Assembly (NCBI GenBank): GCA_024281825.1
Contig: JAMWZY010000001.1
Coordinates: 62,001-126,000, forward strand
DNA from: Nitrosomonas sp.
GTDB lineage: Bacteria > Pseudomonadota > Gammaproteobacteria > Burkholderiales > Nitrosomonadaceae
Reading direction: 5' to 3'
DNA length: 64,000 bases
The notes under the pieces are model-generated. The model did no database searches. It was not told where the DNA came from and saw only the letters and a program-made list of their open reading frames with translations. A program made the translations under genes and the position numbers. Positions 8,725 to 20,287 of this stretch are shown piece by piece; positions within the stretch are counted from its first letter, which is position 1; the number at the start of each line of letters is the position of its first letter.

Positions 8725-9870
8725 TTATGCGCGGTTCATACGCCACAAAGAAACAATTTCTGCTTTTCGTGCCGCATGTAATGGATCACTCGTATCCAAT
8801 GTGCGTGGATGATGGGGTTTAGCATCTCGTTTGTCCACTACCTTCAATCCCGCTGAAGCGATGAACGACAACCATTGTTCGTGTGTTCGTAACCCTAATT
8901 GCTCAGCAAAATTTGACATGATCAGCCAAATTTCTCCATTAGGTTTTAGATAATCGCTTACCCCCGCCAAAAAACTGCGGAGCATTTGATTATCAGGATC
9001 ATAAATGGCTCTTTCTAGCGGAGAACTGGGACGCGCTGGAATCCAAGGGGGATTGCAAACGATCAAATCCACTGGATCTACGGGCGGAAAAAGATCGCAC
9101 TGAAGGATTTGTACCTGGTGTTGCAGTCCTAAGCGCGCGATATTGTCACGCGCGCACTCTACAGCGCGTAGATCTTGATCCGTGCCGATTACGTGTTGAA
9201 TACCACGCTGCGCCAATAAAGCTGCCAACACACCGGTTCCGGTACCTATATCGAAAGCAGTCGTATGCGTTGTGATATCACTAGGAAAAGGTGTCTCTGC
9301 TAATAATTGAATATATTCTTGACGAATTGGCGCAAACACACCGTAATGCGGATAAATTTTTGCGCCTAATGCTGCAATATCAATACCTTTTTTGTACCAT
9401 TCGTGGGCGCCGATGAGTCCCAGTAACTCCCTCAGTGAGGTCACATAGGGCTCGTTACTGATACCGTATACTTTTTCGCAAGCTGAATGTACATCGGGCG
9501 CACGTCGTAAAAGAATCCGATGATCTGCCTCGAAAGCTATGAGTAGCTTGTCGAGCGTGCGGGCACGTTGTGATTGTGTCTGACGATACAGATTGAAGGT
9601 TTCCCGGGATGTTACGGCTGTACGCAACTTGCTGGCAAATCTTTTATCGATGCGCTTGGCAATAGCCTTGAGTAGCTGGCGAGCGTTCTGGAAATCGCCT
9701 CGCCATATTAAACCAGTACCCTCGCATGCCAATCGATAGGCAGTGTCAGCCGTTGTGCGGTCATCAATAGTCTCAACTCGCTTAGGTGATGGCAAGCCTT
9801 TTTCCGAGCGCCAACGCACAATCTGCTCTTGGTTACATTCATGCCAAGCAATTACAGGGTAGTCATTCAA
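8725..9870 (-). CDS. Class I SAM-dependent methyltransferase
   Basis: A 381-residue methyltransferase. The C-terminal two thirds is a Rossmann-type domain with SAM motif I DIGTGTGVLAALLA near residue 208 and the catalytic-type NPPW motif near residue 274, typical of enzymes that methylate nitrogen of glutamine or of bases (PrmC/RsmC-like). The N-terminal 180 residues are helical and less distinctive. The substrate is not determinable from sequence. It lies 131 bases downstream of ftsZ, separated by a strong inverted repeat, and is probably a separate transcription unit. Confidence 0.8.
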   Translation of the reverse strand: MNDYPVIAWHECNQEQIVRWRSEKGLPSPKRVETIDDRTTADTAYRLACEGTGLIWRGDFQNARQLLKAIAKRIDKRFASKLRTAVTSRETFNLYRQTQSQRARTLDKLLIAFEADHRILLRRAPDVHSACEKVYGISNEPYVTSLRELLGLIGAHEWYKKGIDIAALGAKIYPHYGVFAPIRQEYIQLLAETPFPSDITTHTTAFDIGTGTGVLAALLAQRGIQHVIGTDQDLRAVECARDNIARLGLQHQVQILQCDLFPPVDPVDLIVCNPPWIPARPSSPLERAIYDPDNQMLRSFLAGVSDYLKPNGEIWLIMSNFAEQLGLRTHEQWLSFIASAGLKVVDKRDAKPHHPRTLDTSDPLHAARKAEIVSLWRMNRA

Positions 9871-9938
9871 AGTAAATAGCTAAGGTGGTGTGATCGGTTA
9901 AAACTGAAAGATAGCCTGTAAAAGCTATACTTGTAGTT

Positions 9939-9975
9939 ACACAGCTTTCATTGAAAGGAGCAATGAAAGCTGTGT
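9939..9975 (-). terminator. Hairpin downstream of ftsZ
   Basis: Perfect 14-bp inverted repeat (ACACAGCTTTCATT and its complement) around a 9-base loop, 27 bases after the ftsZ stop. No run of U follows on the minus strand, so it is either a weak intrinsic terminator or an RNA-stabilising stem that ends the division-cluster transcript. Confidence 0.6.
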
Positions 9976-10001
9976 GGGCTTGAGTTTATTACGGGCTATG
10001 C

Positions 10002-11150
10002 TTAATCAGCTTGTCTTCTTAAGAAAGCTGGAATATCCATTGGATCTACACCCGACTGACGCATTGCAGCAACAGTTGCGTTACTTCTTCTTCCAGTACG
10101 CATCACTGCAGGTTCTTCAGATGAGAATATTGAATCACGATCATCAGTTCCAGTACGGCTATGCACGACACTCAATGGAGTGCTTAGGCTTTGTGCTGGG
10201 TTACCCAAGCCAGTAGCGACCATGGTAACGCGTAAATCTTCACCGATGTCTTCATCAATGACGGTACCCACGATAATCGTTGCATCTTCTGCCGTAAGAT
10301 TTTTCACGGTGCTCATAACTTCATGCACTTCTCGCATTTTCAATGAAGAATTTGCAGTGATATTGACGAGGATACCGCGCGCACCGGATAACGAGACATC
10401 TTCCAATAATGGGCTTGAAACTGCACGTTCAGCCGCAACGCGCGCGCGATCCACTCCGGCTGCAATAGCGGAGCCCATCATAGCCATACCCATTTCTGAC
10501 ATGACTGTCTTGACGTCAGCAAAATCCACGTTGACCAAACCGGGGCAATTGATTACTTCAGCAATGCCAGCAACAGCACCGTATAACACATCGTTGGCTG
10601 CCTTGAATGCATCCAACATAGAAATATCGTTGCCTAACACCATCATCAGCTTGTCGTTAGGAATTACAATCAATGAATCGACGTGCTGCCCGAGCGCTTC
10701 CATGCCTGCTTTAGCCGCAATCAAGCGCTTGCCTTCGAAAGCAAATGGCTTACTAACTACGGCAACTGTCAGAATACCCATTTCTTTAGCCACTTGAGCT
10801 ACCACCGGAGCGGCACCGGTTCCGGTTCCACCGCCCATACCAGCGGTGATAAATAACATATCTGAACCTTGAATTAATTCGGCGATACGGTCACGATCTT
10901 CTAACGCAGCTTCGCGCCCTACATCCGGATTCGCGCCGGCCCCCAGTCCTTTAGTGATACCCGTACCCAACTGAAGTATGGTCGGCGCTTTATTACTTTT
11001 CAACGCTTGCGCATCTGTGTTCATACTAATGAATTCGACGCCTTTCATGCCATGTTGAATCATGTGGTCTACCGCGTTACTACCACATCCTCCTACACCG
11101 ACTACTTTAATGACTGCTTCTTGCGATTCGTTATTGATGATTTCAAACAT
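10002..11150 (-). CDS. ftsZ: Cell division GTPase FtsZ
   Basis: Tubulin-like GTPase forming the cytokinetic ring. The 382 residues include the tubulin signature GGGTGTG near residue 105, the N-terminal VVGVGGCGSNAV nucleotide-binding loop, the T7-loop NVDFADVKTVM, and a variable linker ending in the conserved C-terminal peptide DIPAFLRRQAD that binds FtsA and ZipA. It is the last gene of the dcw cluster, 63 bases after ftsA. A GGAG ribosome-binding site lies in front of the ATG. In many betaproteobacteria lpxC follows; here it does not. Confidence 0.98.
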   Translation of the reverse strand: MFEIINNESQEAVIKVVGVGGCGSNAVDHMIQHGMKGVEFISMNTDAQALKSNKAPTILQLGTGITKGLGAGANPDVGREAALEDRDRIAELIQGSDMLFITAGMGGGTGTGAAPVVAQVAKEMGILTVAVVSKPFAFEGKRLIAAKAGMEALGQHVDSLIVIPNDKLMMVLGNDISMLDAFKAANDVLYGAVAGIAEVINCPGLVNVDFADVKTVMSEMGMAMMGSAIAAGVDRARVAAERAVSSPLLEDVSLSGARGILVNITANSSLKMREVHEVMSTVKNLTAEDATIIVGTVIDEDIGEDLRVTMVATGLGNPAQSLSTPLSVVHSRTGTDDRDSIFSSEEPAVMRTGRRSNATVAAMRQSGVDPMDIPAFLRRQAD

Positions 11151-11213
11151 AGCATTTCTCCTTTAATTACAAAAAATTTAAATCACCCAAACACCAGCCC
11201 TGAAAAAATCCAG

Positions 11214-12452
11214 TTAAAAATTCTTCTGGAACCAACCTTTCATCCTTGTAAAAATCTGTTTTGCAGAACCTCCTTGTAACTTCGCCCCATGTTGATGTTG
11301 CATTTGTTGAATACCAGCCATTATTAAACCAATTCCTGTTGAGTATCGCGGTGTATGAATAACCTCCTTCAAATTGCCATGATAATTCGGTAACCCCAAT
11401 CGAACCGGCATATGAAAAATCTCTTCACCCAACTCGACCATACCGCGTAGTGATGCAGACCCGCCCGTGATGACGATTCCAGACGATAACAACTCTTCGA
11501 ATCCGCTGCGACGTAATTCCGCTTGGATCAAACTGTAGAGTTCTTCTACTCGAGGTTCGATGACTTCAGCCAACGTCTGGCGCGACAATTGGCGCGAACC
11601 ACGATTGCCAACATCGGGTACCTCAACCATTTCCCGAGTATCCGCCAAACTTCTCAAAGCGCATCCATAGCGGCACTTGATATCTTCAGCGCTTTTCGTC
11701 GGAGTGCGAAGCGCCATCGCAATATCATTGGTCACCTGATCACCAGCAATAGGAATCACGGCCGTGTGCCGAATGGCGCCGTTGGTAAATACAGCAATAT
11801 CCGTTGTACCGCCACCAATATCCACTAAACATACGCCCAAGTCTTTTTCATCATCCGATAAAACAGCCATGGCGGATGCCAGCGGTTGCAAAATTAAATC
11901 ACGCACCTCAAGACCACAACGGTGCACACATTTCATGATGTTTTGCGCTGCGGATACTGCGCCAGTCACTATATGGACTTTGACTTCCAGTCGTATGCCG
12001 CTCATACCAACAGGTTCACGTACATCTTCTTGCCCATCGATAATAAATTCTTGATTCAAGATATGGAGGATTTGCTGGTCGGCCGGAATATTAACCGCTT
12101 TAGCCGCTTCCATGACACGCTCCACATCCTTTTCTGTCACTTCCTTGTCTTTAATCGGAACCATACCATCCGAATTAAATCCTTTGATGTGACTCCCAGC
12201 GATTCCGGTAAACGCTTCATTAATCTTGCAATCAGCCATGAGTTCGGCTTCTTCTAAGGCTCTTTGGATCGCGTTGACGGTCGTCTCAATATTAGCGACA
12301 ACACCTTTCTTCAATCCACGTGATGGGTGGCTACCCAAACCGATCACTTCAAATCCGCCTTCTGGCAATACCTCGGCCACAATGGCAACAATCTTGGAAG
12401 TACCGATATCCAAGCCAACCACCAAGTTTCTATTTTCCCTAGCCTTATTCAT
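11214..12452 (-). CDS. ftsA: Cell division protein FtsA
   Basis: Actin-like ATPase that tethers FtsZ to the membrane. The 412 residues show the phosphate-1 motif VVGLDIGTSKI at the start, the phosphate-2 motif LVDIGGGTTDIAVF near residue 210, the adenosine motif VITGGSASLRGM, and a C-terminal amphipathic membrane helix (TRMKGWFQKNF). It sits between ftsQ (19-base gap) and ftsZ in the usual order, so is expected to be co-transcribed with both. Confidence 0.97.
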   Translation of the reverse strand: MNKARENRNLVVGLDIGTSKIVAIVAEVLPEGGFEVIGLGSHPSRGLKKGVVANIETTVNAIQRALEEAELMADCKINEAFTGIAGSHIKGFNSDGMVPIKDKEVTEKDVERVMEAAKAVNIPADQQILHILNQEFIIDGQEDVREPVGMSGIRLEVKVHIVTGAVSAAQNIMKCVHRCGLEVRDLILQPLASAMAVLSDDEKDLGVCLVDIGGGTTDIAVFTNGAIRHTAVIPIAGDQVTNDIAMALRTPTKSAEDIKCRYGCALRSLADTREMVEVPDVGNRGSRQLSRQTLAEVIEPRVEELYSLIQAELRRSGFEELLSSGIVITGGSASLRGMVELGEEIFHMPVRLGLPNYHGNLKEVIHTPRYSTGIGLIMAGIQQMQHQHGAKLQGGSAKQIFTRMKGWFQKNF

Positions 12453-12471
12453 CTCCCATTATCTCCTGGCC

Positions 12472-13248
12472 TCAAGTCTCTTTTCGTAAACTGGATTTTT
12501 TGGGCGTTTGTTGCGCTTGCTCCGTCAAACGGATGGCAAAACCATTGGGATAACGAAGATCAACATAAGCCAATGGACCATCCTGACTGAGTCGCGCAAT
12601 GCTATGTCCATAAACCAGCACATAACGCTCCAATCTTTCTTTAATGTTTTCACGCCCCAGTTCCAAAACGGTACCCGTGTTGAGTTGTATTCGCCATGCA
12701 TATCGTGGTGTCAAAGTGACCTCCACGGCATATTGATGCAAGGGTGCTAAAATCTGATTGAATTGATGGAATTGTTTCATCAATTCTTGTGCGCTTTCTT
12801 CAGTTGGCCCCATGAAAGTTGGCAAACTCTGGTCACTGGAAACTCGAAATACTTCACCAAACGTGTTTACCAGCGCATGGCTGCCCCAGCGTGCAAGTGG
12901 CTGATGCTCTTCAACAATCACATCCAAGCTATTCGGCCATTTTCGATTGATTTTAGCTTCGCGAGCCCACTGTAGTTTTTCAAATTCATTGCGCAATTCT
13001 GTTAAATCCACTGATACAAAGTTCCCTCTAATTCCATTGCTAAAAAGAGCCTTAATTTGTTCTAGGTTAATGTTGCTCAATCGAGCATCACCAGCATTTT
13101 CAGAATCTGCTGTATAGATATTAATTTCCTTAATTGGAAAATAGGGCGGTTCGATCAAGCGTAATCCAATAACGTATGCGGTGGCTCCCGCTACCGCTAC
13201 TAGTAATATGTTTGAAACTAAATTCAGAAAATGATGATTATCCCACAT
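12472..13248 (-). CDS. ftsQ: Cell division protein FtsQ
   Basis: Bitopic divisome protein linking FtsA/FtsZ to FtsB, FtsL and the septal synthase. The 258 residues have a short cytoplasmic tail, one membrane span (about residues 8-28), a POTRA domain (starting [11 protein letters not shown]) and the FtsQ domain with [27 protein letters not shown] and the C-terminal [14 protein letters not shown]. The start overlaps ddlB by 11 bases, consistent with translational coupling. Confidence 0.95.
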   Translation of the reverse strand: MWDNHHFLNLVSNILLVAVAGATAYVIGLRLIEPPYFPIKEINIYTADSENAGDARLSNINLEQIKALFSNGIRGNFVSVDLTELRNEFEKLQWAREAKINRKWPNSLDVIVEEHQPLARWGSHALVNTFGEVFRVSSDQSLPTFMGPTEESAQELMKQFHQFNQILAPLHQYAVEVTLTPRYAWRIQLNTGTVLELGRENIKERLERYVLVYGHSIARLSQDGPLAYVDLRYPNGFAIRLTEQAQQTPKKSSLRKET

Positions 13249-14155
13249 GTGTTAACTCTAATACTTTTAACACCAATTCTTGAAAAGAAATACCCGCTGC
13301 CTTTGCGGCCATTGGCACCAAACTATGACTGGTCATACCCGGTGAGGTATTCGCTTCTAAAAAATAAAATTGATTATGCTGATTAACGATCAAATCAATT
13401 CGCCCCCAGCCTGCACACCCTAAAACTTGGTAAGCGCTTAACGCTTCTTTTTGTATCGATTTTTCCAAGCTCTCGGTTAAGCCACTAGGGCAATGGTAGC
13501 GCGTATCATTCGATACATATTTCGCTTGATAATCATATAAATCACCAGCAACTTCGATTCTTATCAAGGGTAATGCTGTTTCACCGAGAATTGCAGCGGT
13601 TAGTTCTTTACCACGGATAAACTCTTCCGCGATAACCAACGAATCATGCTTAGCCGCTAACTGATAGGCAGCAGCTACATCTTGCGCGTTGTGTACTTTA
13701 CTCAATCCAATCGTCGATCCTTCCCGCACTGGTTTAACAATGAGCGGTAATCCCAAATTTTCCACTACAGCCATAAAATCACTGTGTGCGTTCAAAAGCA
13801 TAAAACGAGGCGATTGGATGCCGGCAGCCTCCCAGATTAACTTGGTGCGCCATTTGTCCATCGCCAACGCACTGGCCATAACACCGCTACCGGTATAGGG
13901 CATTTCCATCAACTCCAACGCACCTTGTACGGTTCCATCTTCACCGAAACGGCCATGTAACGCGATAAAAGCTCGATCAAAATTCCGCCGCCGCAGCTCA
14001 TCCAAAGATTCCTTGGCGGGATCAAAAGGATGCGCATCAACACCACTTTCTTGCAATGCGGCTAAAACAGCTTGCCCACTTTGCAAAGATATCTCACGCT
14101 CGGCAGATCGCCCTCCAAGCAAGACTGCTACTTTGCCAAAGCTATGCGCTTTCAT
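13238..14155 (-). CDS. ddlB: D-alanine-D-alanine ligase
   Basis: ATP-grasp enzyme joining two D-alanines for the peptidoglycan precursor. The 305 residues include [17 protein letters not shown] at the N-terminus, [14 protein letters not shown], the ATP-grasp loop [14 protein letters not shown] and the C-terminal [15 protein letters not shown], which holds magnesium-binding residues. It shares one base with the murB stop and 11 bases with ftsQ, the order seen in many proteobacterial dcw clusters. Confidence 0.97.
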   Translation of the reverse strand: MKAHSFGKVAVLLGGRSAEREISLQSGQAVLAALQESGVDAHPFDPAKESLDELRRRNFDRAFIALHGRFGEDGTVQGALELMEMPYTGSGVMASALAMDKWRTKLIWEAAGIQSPRFMLLNAHSDFMAVVENLGLPLIVKPVREGSTIGLSKVHNAQDVAAAYQLAAKHDSLVIAEEFIRGKELTAAILGETALPLIRIEVAGDLYDYQAKYVSNDTRYHCPSGLTESLEKSIQKEALSAYQVLGCAGWGRIDLIVNQHNQFYFLEANTSPGMTSHSLVPMAAKAAGISFQELVLKVLELTHVG

Positions 14156-15147
14156 TAAGCATGCTCTCCGAATTCACCCACAATATGGACCTCACGAACC
14201 AACTCTACACCGGATTTTTTCTTGACTGCTTCTTGTACGAATTGGATTAACGTTTCAATATCAGCCGCACAAGCATTATCCGTGTTGATAATAAAATTGG
14301 CGTGCTTGGTTGATACCATTGCACCGCCGATCGCTCTTCCTTTCAATCCACACGATTCAATCAGACGAGCAGCATAATCATTGGGTGGATTACGAAACAC
14401 GGACCCAGCATTCGGTTGATTGAGCGGCTGGCTATTGATTCGTTGTGCCAGCAAATGTTTTATCTTCTGTTGCGATTCAATCGTATTGCCTCGTAACAAT
14501 CTAAAATACCCGCCTGCAAACCATTCCGAACCATATTCTTGCTTATCTTCACAGCATAGTTTTACGCTACGGTAACCAATGGCATAGTCACTTGTCTCTC
14601 GACGATAGCTTTGTCCGCTGCGGTGTATGATTTGAACGCATTCAACCTTTTTCCAAGTTTCTTCGCCAAAACAACCTGCGTTCATAGCAAGTGCACCGCC
14701 AACAGTACCTGGAATACCTGCAAAAAACTCCATTCCAACTAAACCATTTTTGGCCGCAAAGCGAGCCAGTTTCGCGCAAGCAACACCGGCACCGGCATAA
14801 ATCAATCCATTTGATTCGTTACAATCCATGATGTGTAAATCATCAAGCTGTCCATGCAGGGCTAACACAGTCCCTGGAATTCCACCATCGCGCACCAACA
14901 AGTTGCTGCCTAGGCCCACGACATAGACGGACTCATGAATAGGTAATGAACGCAGGAAATCTGTCAGATCTTTTAGATCTGCCGGCTTATAGAACCGCCG
15001 TGCATTTCCACCCACTCGCCAGGAAGTATGCTGACTCATTGGCTCATCGAGGCGCAACTCACCGCGCAGCATCGATTCCTGCAAACTATCTTTCATCGCG
15101 TCAACCATTGGCATCGCTACATTCCGGCTATGTAAATAATTAAGCAT
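14155..15147 (-). CDS. murB: UDP-N-acetylenolpyruvoylglucosamine reductase
   Basis: FAD enzyme that reduces the enolpyruvyl group to give UDP-MurNAc. Seen are [11 protein letters not shown] and [15 protein letters not shown] (FAD binding), [18 protein letters not shown], and [10 protein letters not shown] with the catalytic serine. I chose ATG 15147, which has AGGAATGAG upstream. A longer start at 15177 would overlap murC by 17 bases and is possible. Either way the N-terminus is some 25-35 residues longer than the conserved domain needs. Genes on both sides are coupled parts of the dcw cluster. Confidence 0.93.
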   Translation of the reverse strand: MLNYLHSRNVAMPMVDAMKDSLQESMLRGELRLDEPMSQHTSWRVGGNARRFYKPADLKDLTDFLRSLPIHESVYVVGLGSNLLVRDGGIPGTVLALHGQLDDLHIMDCNESNGLIYAGAGVACAKLARFAAKNGLVGMEFFAGIPGTVGGALAMNAGCFGEETWKKVECVQIIHRSGQSYRRETSDYAIGYRSVKLCCEDKQEYGSEWFAGGYFRLLRGNTIESQQKIKHLLAQRINSQPLNQPNAGSVFRNPPNDYAARLIESCGLKGRAIGGAMVSTKHANFIINTDNACAADIETLIQFVQEAVKKKSGVELVREVHIVGEFGEHA

Positions 15148-15160
15148 GGATGGCTCATTC

Positions 15161-16588
15161 CTAGTAGTTATGACCATTAACCACCGACAATCTATTTTTT
15201 ATTCGCGTGAGTGCAGCGGGTACTCTTGCAATCGAACCTGCCCCCATCACTAATACCACATCATCGTCTTGCGCTACATCCACAATAGCTTCAGCCAATC
15301 TATCCACATCTTCTACGTAAATCGGTTCGACCTTACCTAGCACACGAATCGATCGTGTCAATGACTTACTATCTGCTGCCACAATAAATTCTTCCCCTGC
15401 GGAATAAACTTCTGTCAGTAATAGCGTATCCGCTTGCGACAAAACTCTGACAAAATCTTCGAATAAATCCCGCGTGCGCGTATAACGATGTGGCTGAAAT
15501 GCCACGACTAACCTACGCCCTGGGAAAGCGCCTCGAGCAGCTTTCATGGTAGCATCCATTTCTGCAGGATGATGGCCGTAATCGTCAACCAATAAGAAGC
15601 TTCCCGAGGTAGGTAATTGAATTTCTCCGTATTGTTGAAACCGTCGACCGACGCCACGAAATTCAGCTAATGCCTTAACCATGGCGCTATCTGCAACACC
15701 GATTTCATTGGCGACTGCAATTGCTGCCAAAGCATTTTGAACATTATGCAAACCGGGAAGATTCAATACAATATCCAAGTTTCGCGCGGTACCATTAACA
15801 CCAATAATGGCTGTAAACTCCATCTGACCTCCAGAGTGTTTAATATTCATAGCGCGCACTTGTGCATCTTCACACAACCCATAGGTCGTGATCGGTTTGG
15901 TAATCGAAGGAATGACTTCGCGCACATTGGCATCATCAAGACATAACATCGCCATACCATAAAAGGGCAAATGTTGTATGAACTCGACAAAAGTTTGTTT
16001 CAGTTGGTTGAAATCATGTCCATAAGTATCCATATGGTCGGCATCGATATTCGTTACCACGGCGAGTACCGGTTGGAGATAAAGAAACGATGCATCTGAT
16101 TCGTCCGCTTCTACCACGATGAATTCACCTTTTCCTAATTTGGCATGGCAGCTCGCTGATTCTAATCTCCCACCAATTACAAATGTTGGATCCATCTCAG
16201 CCGCTGCCAATATACTGGCGACTAGACTGGTAGTAGTGGTTTTGCCATGGGTACCGGCAATTGCGATACCACTACGCAACCGGAGCAATTCAGCGAGCAT
16301 CAATGCCCGAGGAACGACGGGGATATTTTTGTTTTTGGCTTCAATGATTTCTGGGTTATCTGATTTAACCGCAGTCGATGTCACCACAGCATCTGCGCCC
16401 TTGATTTGGCTACTTTCGTGCCCAACGAACACTGTTGCATTTAACTCCCGCAGGCGTTGAATCACAGGACTGTCGACAAGATCAGAACCACTTACACGAT
16501 AACCCAGGTTGAGAAAGACTTCGGCAATGCCACTCATCCCAGCGCCGCCAATACCGACGAAATGAATATGTTTAACCTTATGTTTCAT
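15161..16588 (-). CDS. murC: UDP-N-acetylmuramate-L-alanine ligase
   Basis: Adds L-alanine to UDP-MurNAc using ATP. The 475 residues have the N-terminal Rossmann motif [16 protein letters not shown], the Mur-ligase P-loop [11 protein letters not shown] near residue 112, [21 protein letters not shown], the central-domain arginine region FRGVGRRFQ, and [13 protein letters not shown] at the start of the C-terminal domain. It overlaps the end of murG by 4 bases (ATGA type). Confidence 0.97.
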   Translation of the reverse strand: MKHKVKHIHFVGIGGAGMSGIAEVFLNLGYRVSGSDLVDSPVIQRLRELNATVFVGHESSQIKGADAVVTSTAVKSDNPEIIEAKNKNIPVVPRALMLAELLRLRSGIAIAGTHGKTTTTSLVASILAAAEMDPTFVIGGRLESASCHAKLGKGEFIVVEADESDASFLYLQPVLAVVTNIDADHMDTYGHDFNQLKQTFVEFIQHLPFYGMAMLCLDDANVREVIPSITKPITTYGLCEDAQVRAMNIKHSGGQMEFTAIIGVNGTARNLDIVLNLPGLHNVQNALAAIAVANEIGVADSAMVKALAEFRGVGRRFQQYGEIQLPTSGSFLLVDDYGHHPAEMDATMKAARGAFPGRRLVVAFQPHRYTRTRDLFEDFVRVLSQADTLLLTEVYSAGEEFIVAADSKSLTRSIRVLGKVEPIYVEDVDRLAEAIVDVAQDDDVVLVMGAGSIARVPAALTRIKNRLSVVNGHNY

Positions 16589-17676
16589 GCGACCCTCCGA
16601 CTCAGTTCAATACAGATTTCAGAAACGACGCGGGTAGCTTGTGGTTTTGCCAAGCTACGAGCTTTTATAGACATATCTAATAATTGCTTTCGTGTTAAGT
16701 TTGTGAGCAATTGCGCTAATGTGTCGGCTGTCAATTCGCTTTGTGGCAGTAAAATTGCAGCACCCTGATTGGAAAGAAACTTTGCGTTACTGGTTTGATG
16801 GTCGTCGACGGCATGTGGATAAGGCACCAGAATACTGGCAACGCCAGCAGCGCATAACTCGGCGACAGTTAATGCACCGGCACGGCAAATGATTACATCA
16901 CATTGCGCATATTGTTTCGCCATATCATCCATAAAAGGAATGACTTCACCTATCAACTGTAAATCTACATAGCTTTTTTGCACTGCCTCACAATGATTGG
17001 TTCCAGTTTGATGGATAACTATCGGATACAATTCTGCGGGCATCTTTTTTAAGGCTTGTGGTACAACCGTATTGAGAATTTGCGCACCGAGACTGCCACC
17101 GACCACCAATAATTTGAGGTTTCCTTGGCGATTGTGAAATCTGTCTTGTGGCTGTGCTAATTGCGTAATTTCTGGACGCACGGGATTGCCTGAGTAAACA
17201 ACTTTATCTTCATTCCCATCAATCGCGTTGGGGAATCCCAACACAATTTTATCCGCTAATTTTGCCAAAATTTTATTCGTGAGCCCTGGTAATGAATTTT
17301 GCTCATGAATGACGAGTGGTTTATTTAATAGGGATGCCATCATGCCACCTGGAAAAGCCGGATAGCCGCCCATTCCCAAAACCACATTGGGTTTTATTTT
17401 CAAAATGATTTGCATGCTTTGCATAAAAGCTTTGATTAGGCGCAGGGGCAGCATGAGCCATGTGGTCAGATTTTTACCGCGCAATCCGGAAAAATTGATC
17501 AATTCCATGTCATATCCATACTGCAACACTAATCTACGCTCCATCCCCGTTATTGTTCCTAACCATACGATGCGCCAACCCAATTGTTTTAAATAGTCCG
17601 CTACGGCTAATCCTGGGAATACATGCCCACCAGTACCGCCTGCCATTATCAGAATCACGCGATTTTGCTCAGTCAT
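16585..17676 (-). CDS. murG: Lipid II synthase MurG (GlcNAc transferase)
   Basis: Peripheral membrane glycosyltransferase that adds GlcNAc to lipid I to form lipid II. The 363 residues show the three glycine-rich loops: [16 protein letters not shown] near the start, [13 protein letters not shown], and [12 protein letters not shown], plus the donor-site [15 protein letters not shown] and [10 protein letters not shown]. Standard position between ftsW and murC. Confidence 0.97.
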   Translation of the reverse strand: MTEQNRVILIMAGGTGGHVFPGLAVADYLKQLGWRIVWLGTITGMERRLVLQYGYDMELINFSGLRGKNLTTWLMLPLRLIKAFMQSMQIILKIKPNVVLGMGGYPAFPGGMMASLLNKPLVIHEQNSLPGLTNKILAKLADKIVLGFPNAIDGNEDKVVYSGNPVRPEITQLAQPQDRFHNRQGNLKLLVVGGSLGAQILNTVVPQALKKMPAELYPIVIHQTGTNHCEAVQKSYVDLQLIGEVIPFMDDMAKQYAQCDVIICRAGALTVAELCAAGVASILVPYPHAVDDHQTSNAKFLSNQGAAILLPQSELTADTLAQLLTNLTRKQLLDMSIKARSLAKPQATRVVSEICIELSRRVA

Positions 17677-17702
17677 TTCATTCCTGCATCATTGCCGTAC
17701 AT

Positions 17703-18872
17703 TTATACGTTCAATCCACGTAATTTTTTCCGATTTTCCCAATCTATCCGCAGCAATACTGCCAAAGCAATGCAGTTCGCCGTGATACTGCTGCCTCCAA
17801 AGCTTAGCAGAGGCAGTGTCAATCCTTTGGTCGGTAAAACACCCATATTGACGCCTATATTGATCATAGCCTGCAATCCTATCCAAATGGCTATGCCTTT
17901 TGCTACTAATGCGGAAAAAGGTTGCTCGAGTTTTGCCGCTAATCCACCAATGATGAAAGCACGCATAATAAGCCAAATGAATAAAGCAATCACTATGGCA
18001 ACGCCCACAAAACCCAATTCCTCGGCCAAAACTGACAGTAGAAAATCAGTATGCGCTTCGGGGAGATAAAACAATTTTTCGACACTGCCACCTAAGCCAA
18101 CGCCCAGCCATTCACCGCGTCCAAATGCGATTAACGCGTGACTCAACTGATAGCCTTTTCCGTACGGGTCAGCCCAAGGATCCAAAAAAGAAACAACGCG
18201 GACTAAACGATAATTCCAGAATGTAATCAACACATATAAACCGACTAATAGGATAACGATTAGCCCGATAAATATTTTCAGACTAACGCCACCTAAAAAT
18301 AGAATCGACATTGCTAGTGCAGTGATCACAAAGAACGCACCGAAATCAGGCTCCATGAGCAATAAGAAGCCCACAATCGCTAAAATAGCGGTAATGGGTA
18401 GAAACCCTCGCAGAAAGTGATCCAGGTCAATCGCTTTACGATTAACATAGTCTGCCGCATACAATACCATTGCGAATTTCATGAATTCAGACGGTTGGAA
18501 ATTTACAATGTAAAGTGGGATCCATCGTTGACTGCCGTTAACCGTATGGCCAACTCCGGGGATCAGAACCACTACCAGTAATGCCACTGCGATTATGAAT
18601 ACATAACTACTGTATTTTTGCCATACCGATAAAGGCACCTGAAACACAATCACCCCAAGAAGCACGCCAACCATGAGATAAGCGCTATGCCTAATTAAGT
18701 AATGGCCAGATCTTTCTGGACCAAATTGTGCTTCTGCAATCGCGATTGACGCAGAATAAATCATAACTAAACCAATACTCAACAATAACAAAGCAGACCA
18801 AACCAGCGCTTGGTCAAAGTCACTATCAACTTTGTGCCTGATGGATGAATGCTGCGTTTGATAAATCATCAT
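17703..18872 (-). CDS. ftsW: Septal peptidoglycan polymerase FtsW
   Basis: SEDS-family glycosyltransferase that polymerises lipid II at the septum together with FtsI. The 389 residues have about ten hydrophobic segments. Typical motifs are [12 protein letters not shown] in the first span, [29 protein letters not shown] with the family aspartate, [26 protein letters not shown], and [10 protein letters not shown] near the end. The start overlaps the murD stop by one base. Methionines at positions 1 and 2 are both possible starts. Confidence 0.97.
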   Translation of the reverse strand: MMIYQTQHSSIRHKVDSDFDQALVWSALLLLSIGLVMIYSASIAIAEAQFGPERSGHYLIRHSAYLMVGVLLGVIVFQVPLSVWQKYSSYVFIIAVALLVVVLIPGVGHTVNGSQRWIPLYIVNFQPSEFMKFAMVLYAADYVNRKAIDLDHFLRGFLPITAILAIVGFLLLMEPDFGAFFVITALAMSILFLGGVSLKIFIGLIVILLVGLYVLITFWNYRLVRVVSFLDPWADPYGKGYQLSHALIAFGRGEWLGVGLGGSVEKLFYLPEAHTDFLLSVLAEELGFVGVAIVIALFIWLIMRAFIIGGLAAKLEQPFSALVAKGIAIWIGLQAMINIGVNMGVLPTKGLTLPLLSFGGSSITANCIALAVLLRIDWENRKKLRGLNV

Positions 18873-20287
18873 TACTGTTTTGTCATTGATACGTTATTAA
18901 ACTGACCGGCAATTTCTTTTATCGCTGCAACAAATACTTCTGCCCGATGTATGTAATTTCTAAACATATCGAAGCTGGCACACGCAGGGGAAAGCAGCAC
19001 CACATCATCTTTTTCAGATAGCAAAAAGCTTTTTTGTACCGCATCTTGTAAGGTTTTAGAAAAATACATCGGTACACCACTGCCTTCCAATGCGTTTGCA
19101 ATGATTTCAGCATCACGGCCGATTAATATTACAGCGCGCGCGCCATCCGCAACGGCTGATTTAAGATGAGAAAAATCTTGTCCTTTACCTTCTCCACCCG
19201 CAATCAAGACAACATTGCCATTCCTGCCAGTCAATGCAGCGATGGTTGAACCAACATTGGTGGCTTTCGAATCATCATAGAATGTGACTCCGTTAATGGT
19301 TACAACCTTTTCCATGCGATGCGGCAATCCACGAAATTCTCGTAAAGCGGATACCAGTGGATCAATTGCTATATCTAGTGCACGGCACATAGCTAATGCA
19401 GCCAATGCATTAGCTGCATTATGGAGCCCAGCCAGAGGTAATTCAGAGAGTTTCATTAGGCGTGTATCGCCTTCGGTCAACCAAGCTTCACCATTTTCTT
19501 CATATAACAAACCGAAACTAGTCGCTGCCAGAGATTTATCCAAGCCAAAAGAAAATTGTTTGCGATCCACTAATGCCATATTGCTTACCAGTGAATCATT
19601 GCGATTCAATACTTGTATGCCTTGGTTTTGCGTATGTCTAAAAATTCTTGCTTTGGCTGCGGCATAATCGTCTAAGGTGGCATAACGATCCAAATGATCT
19701 TCGCTGATGTTTAAAACCGTCGCAACATCCGGACTTAAGTACTGCATGGTTTCCAATTGAAAGCTTGATAGCTCTAGAACCCAAGCTTGTGGCCAATTAT
19801 TCGTGTCGATTCGTTGCATCAGCGTATCCAGCACAGATGGGCTGATATTGCCAGCTATTGCGGTATTCCAACCTGCTTTTTTCAATAACGCGCCGGTCAT
19901 TGCAGTAACCGTTGTTTTACCGTTCGATCCGGTGATTGCAAAAATTTTTGGCTGTGGCCTGTTGTCTTGCTGTAGCGCCCATGCAAACAAATCCATATCG
20001 CCCACCACTGTGATGCCACGGCGAATGGCCCTCTGTACATGAGGATCTGTCAAGGGCACGCCAGGACTGATTGCAATTAAGTCGATGGTGCTAAAAATAG
20101 CGTCGTTAAAGGGGCCAGTATGTACCATGAGTGCCGGAAAATGGGTGCAAATTGCCTTCAATCCGGGTGGTTCATTGCGAGTGTCGGCGGCATGAACTAT
20201 TGCATTTTGACGCGATAGCCATTTTACCATCGATAGCCCCGTTTCACCGAGCCCTAATACCAGCACTTTTTTTCCTTGTAAGTTCAT
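18872..20287 (-). CDS. murD: UDP-N-acetylmuramoyl-L-alanine-D-glutamate ligase
   Basis: Adds D-glutamate to UDP-MurNAc-L-Ala. I place the start at ATG 20287, giving 471 residues that begin [19 protein letters not shown]. This start overlaps the mraY stop in an ATGA, as expected for coupled translation; an upstream extension to 20371 would run through mraY coding sequence and has no family support. Seen: [13 protein letters not shown] (P-loop), [42 protein letters not shown] and the C-terminal [15 protein letters not shown]. Confidence 0.96.
   Translation of the reverse strand: MNLQGKKVLVLGLGETGLSMVKWLSRQNAIVHAADTRNEPPGLKAICTHFPALMVHTGPFNDAIFSTIDLIAISPGVPLTDPHVQRAIRRGITVVGDMDLFAWALQQDNRPQPKIFAITGSNGKTTVTAMTGALLKKAGWNTAIAGNISPSVLDTLMQRIDTNNWPQAWVLELSSFQLETMQYLSPDVATVLNISEDHLDRYATLDDYAAAKARIFRHTQNQGIQVLNRNDSLVSNMALVDRKQFSFGLDKSLAATSFGLLYEENGEAWLTEGDTRLMKLSELPLAGLHNAANALAALAMCRALDIAIDPLVSALREFRGLPHRMEKVVTINGVTFYDDSKATNVGSTIAALTGRNGNVVLIAGGEGKGQDFSHLKSAVADGARAVILIGRDAEIIANALEGSGVPMYFSKTLQDAVQKSFLLSEKDDVVLLSPACASFDMFRNYIHRAEVFVAAIKEIAGQFNNVSMTKQ

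Noticed and set aside
10180..10797. 205-codon plus-strand frame inside ftsZ
   Set aside because: Antisense shadow of ftsZ with biased composition (rich in Ser, Thr, Ala); ftsZ itself is certain.
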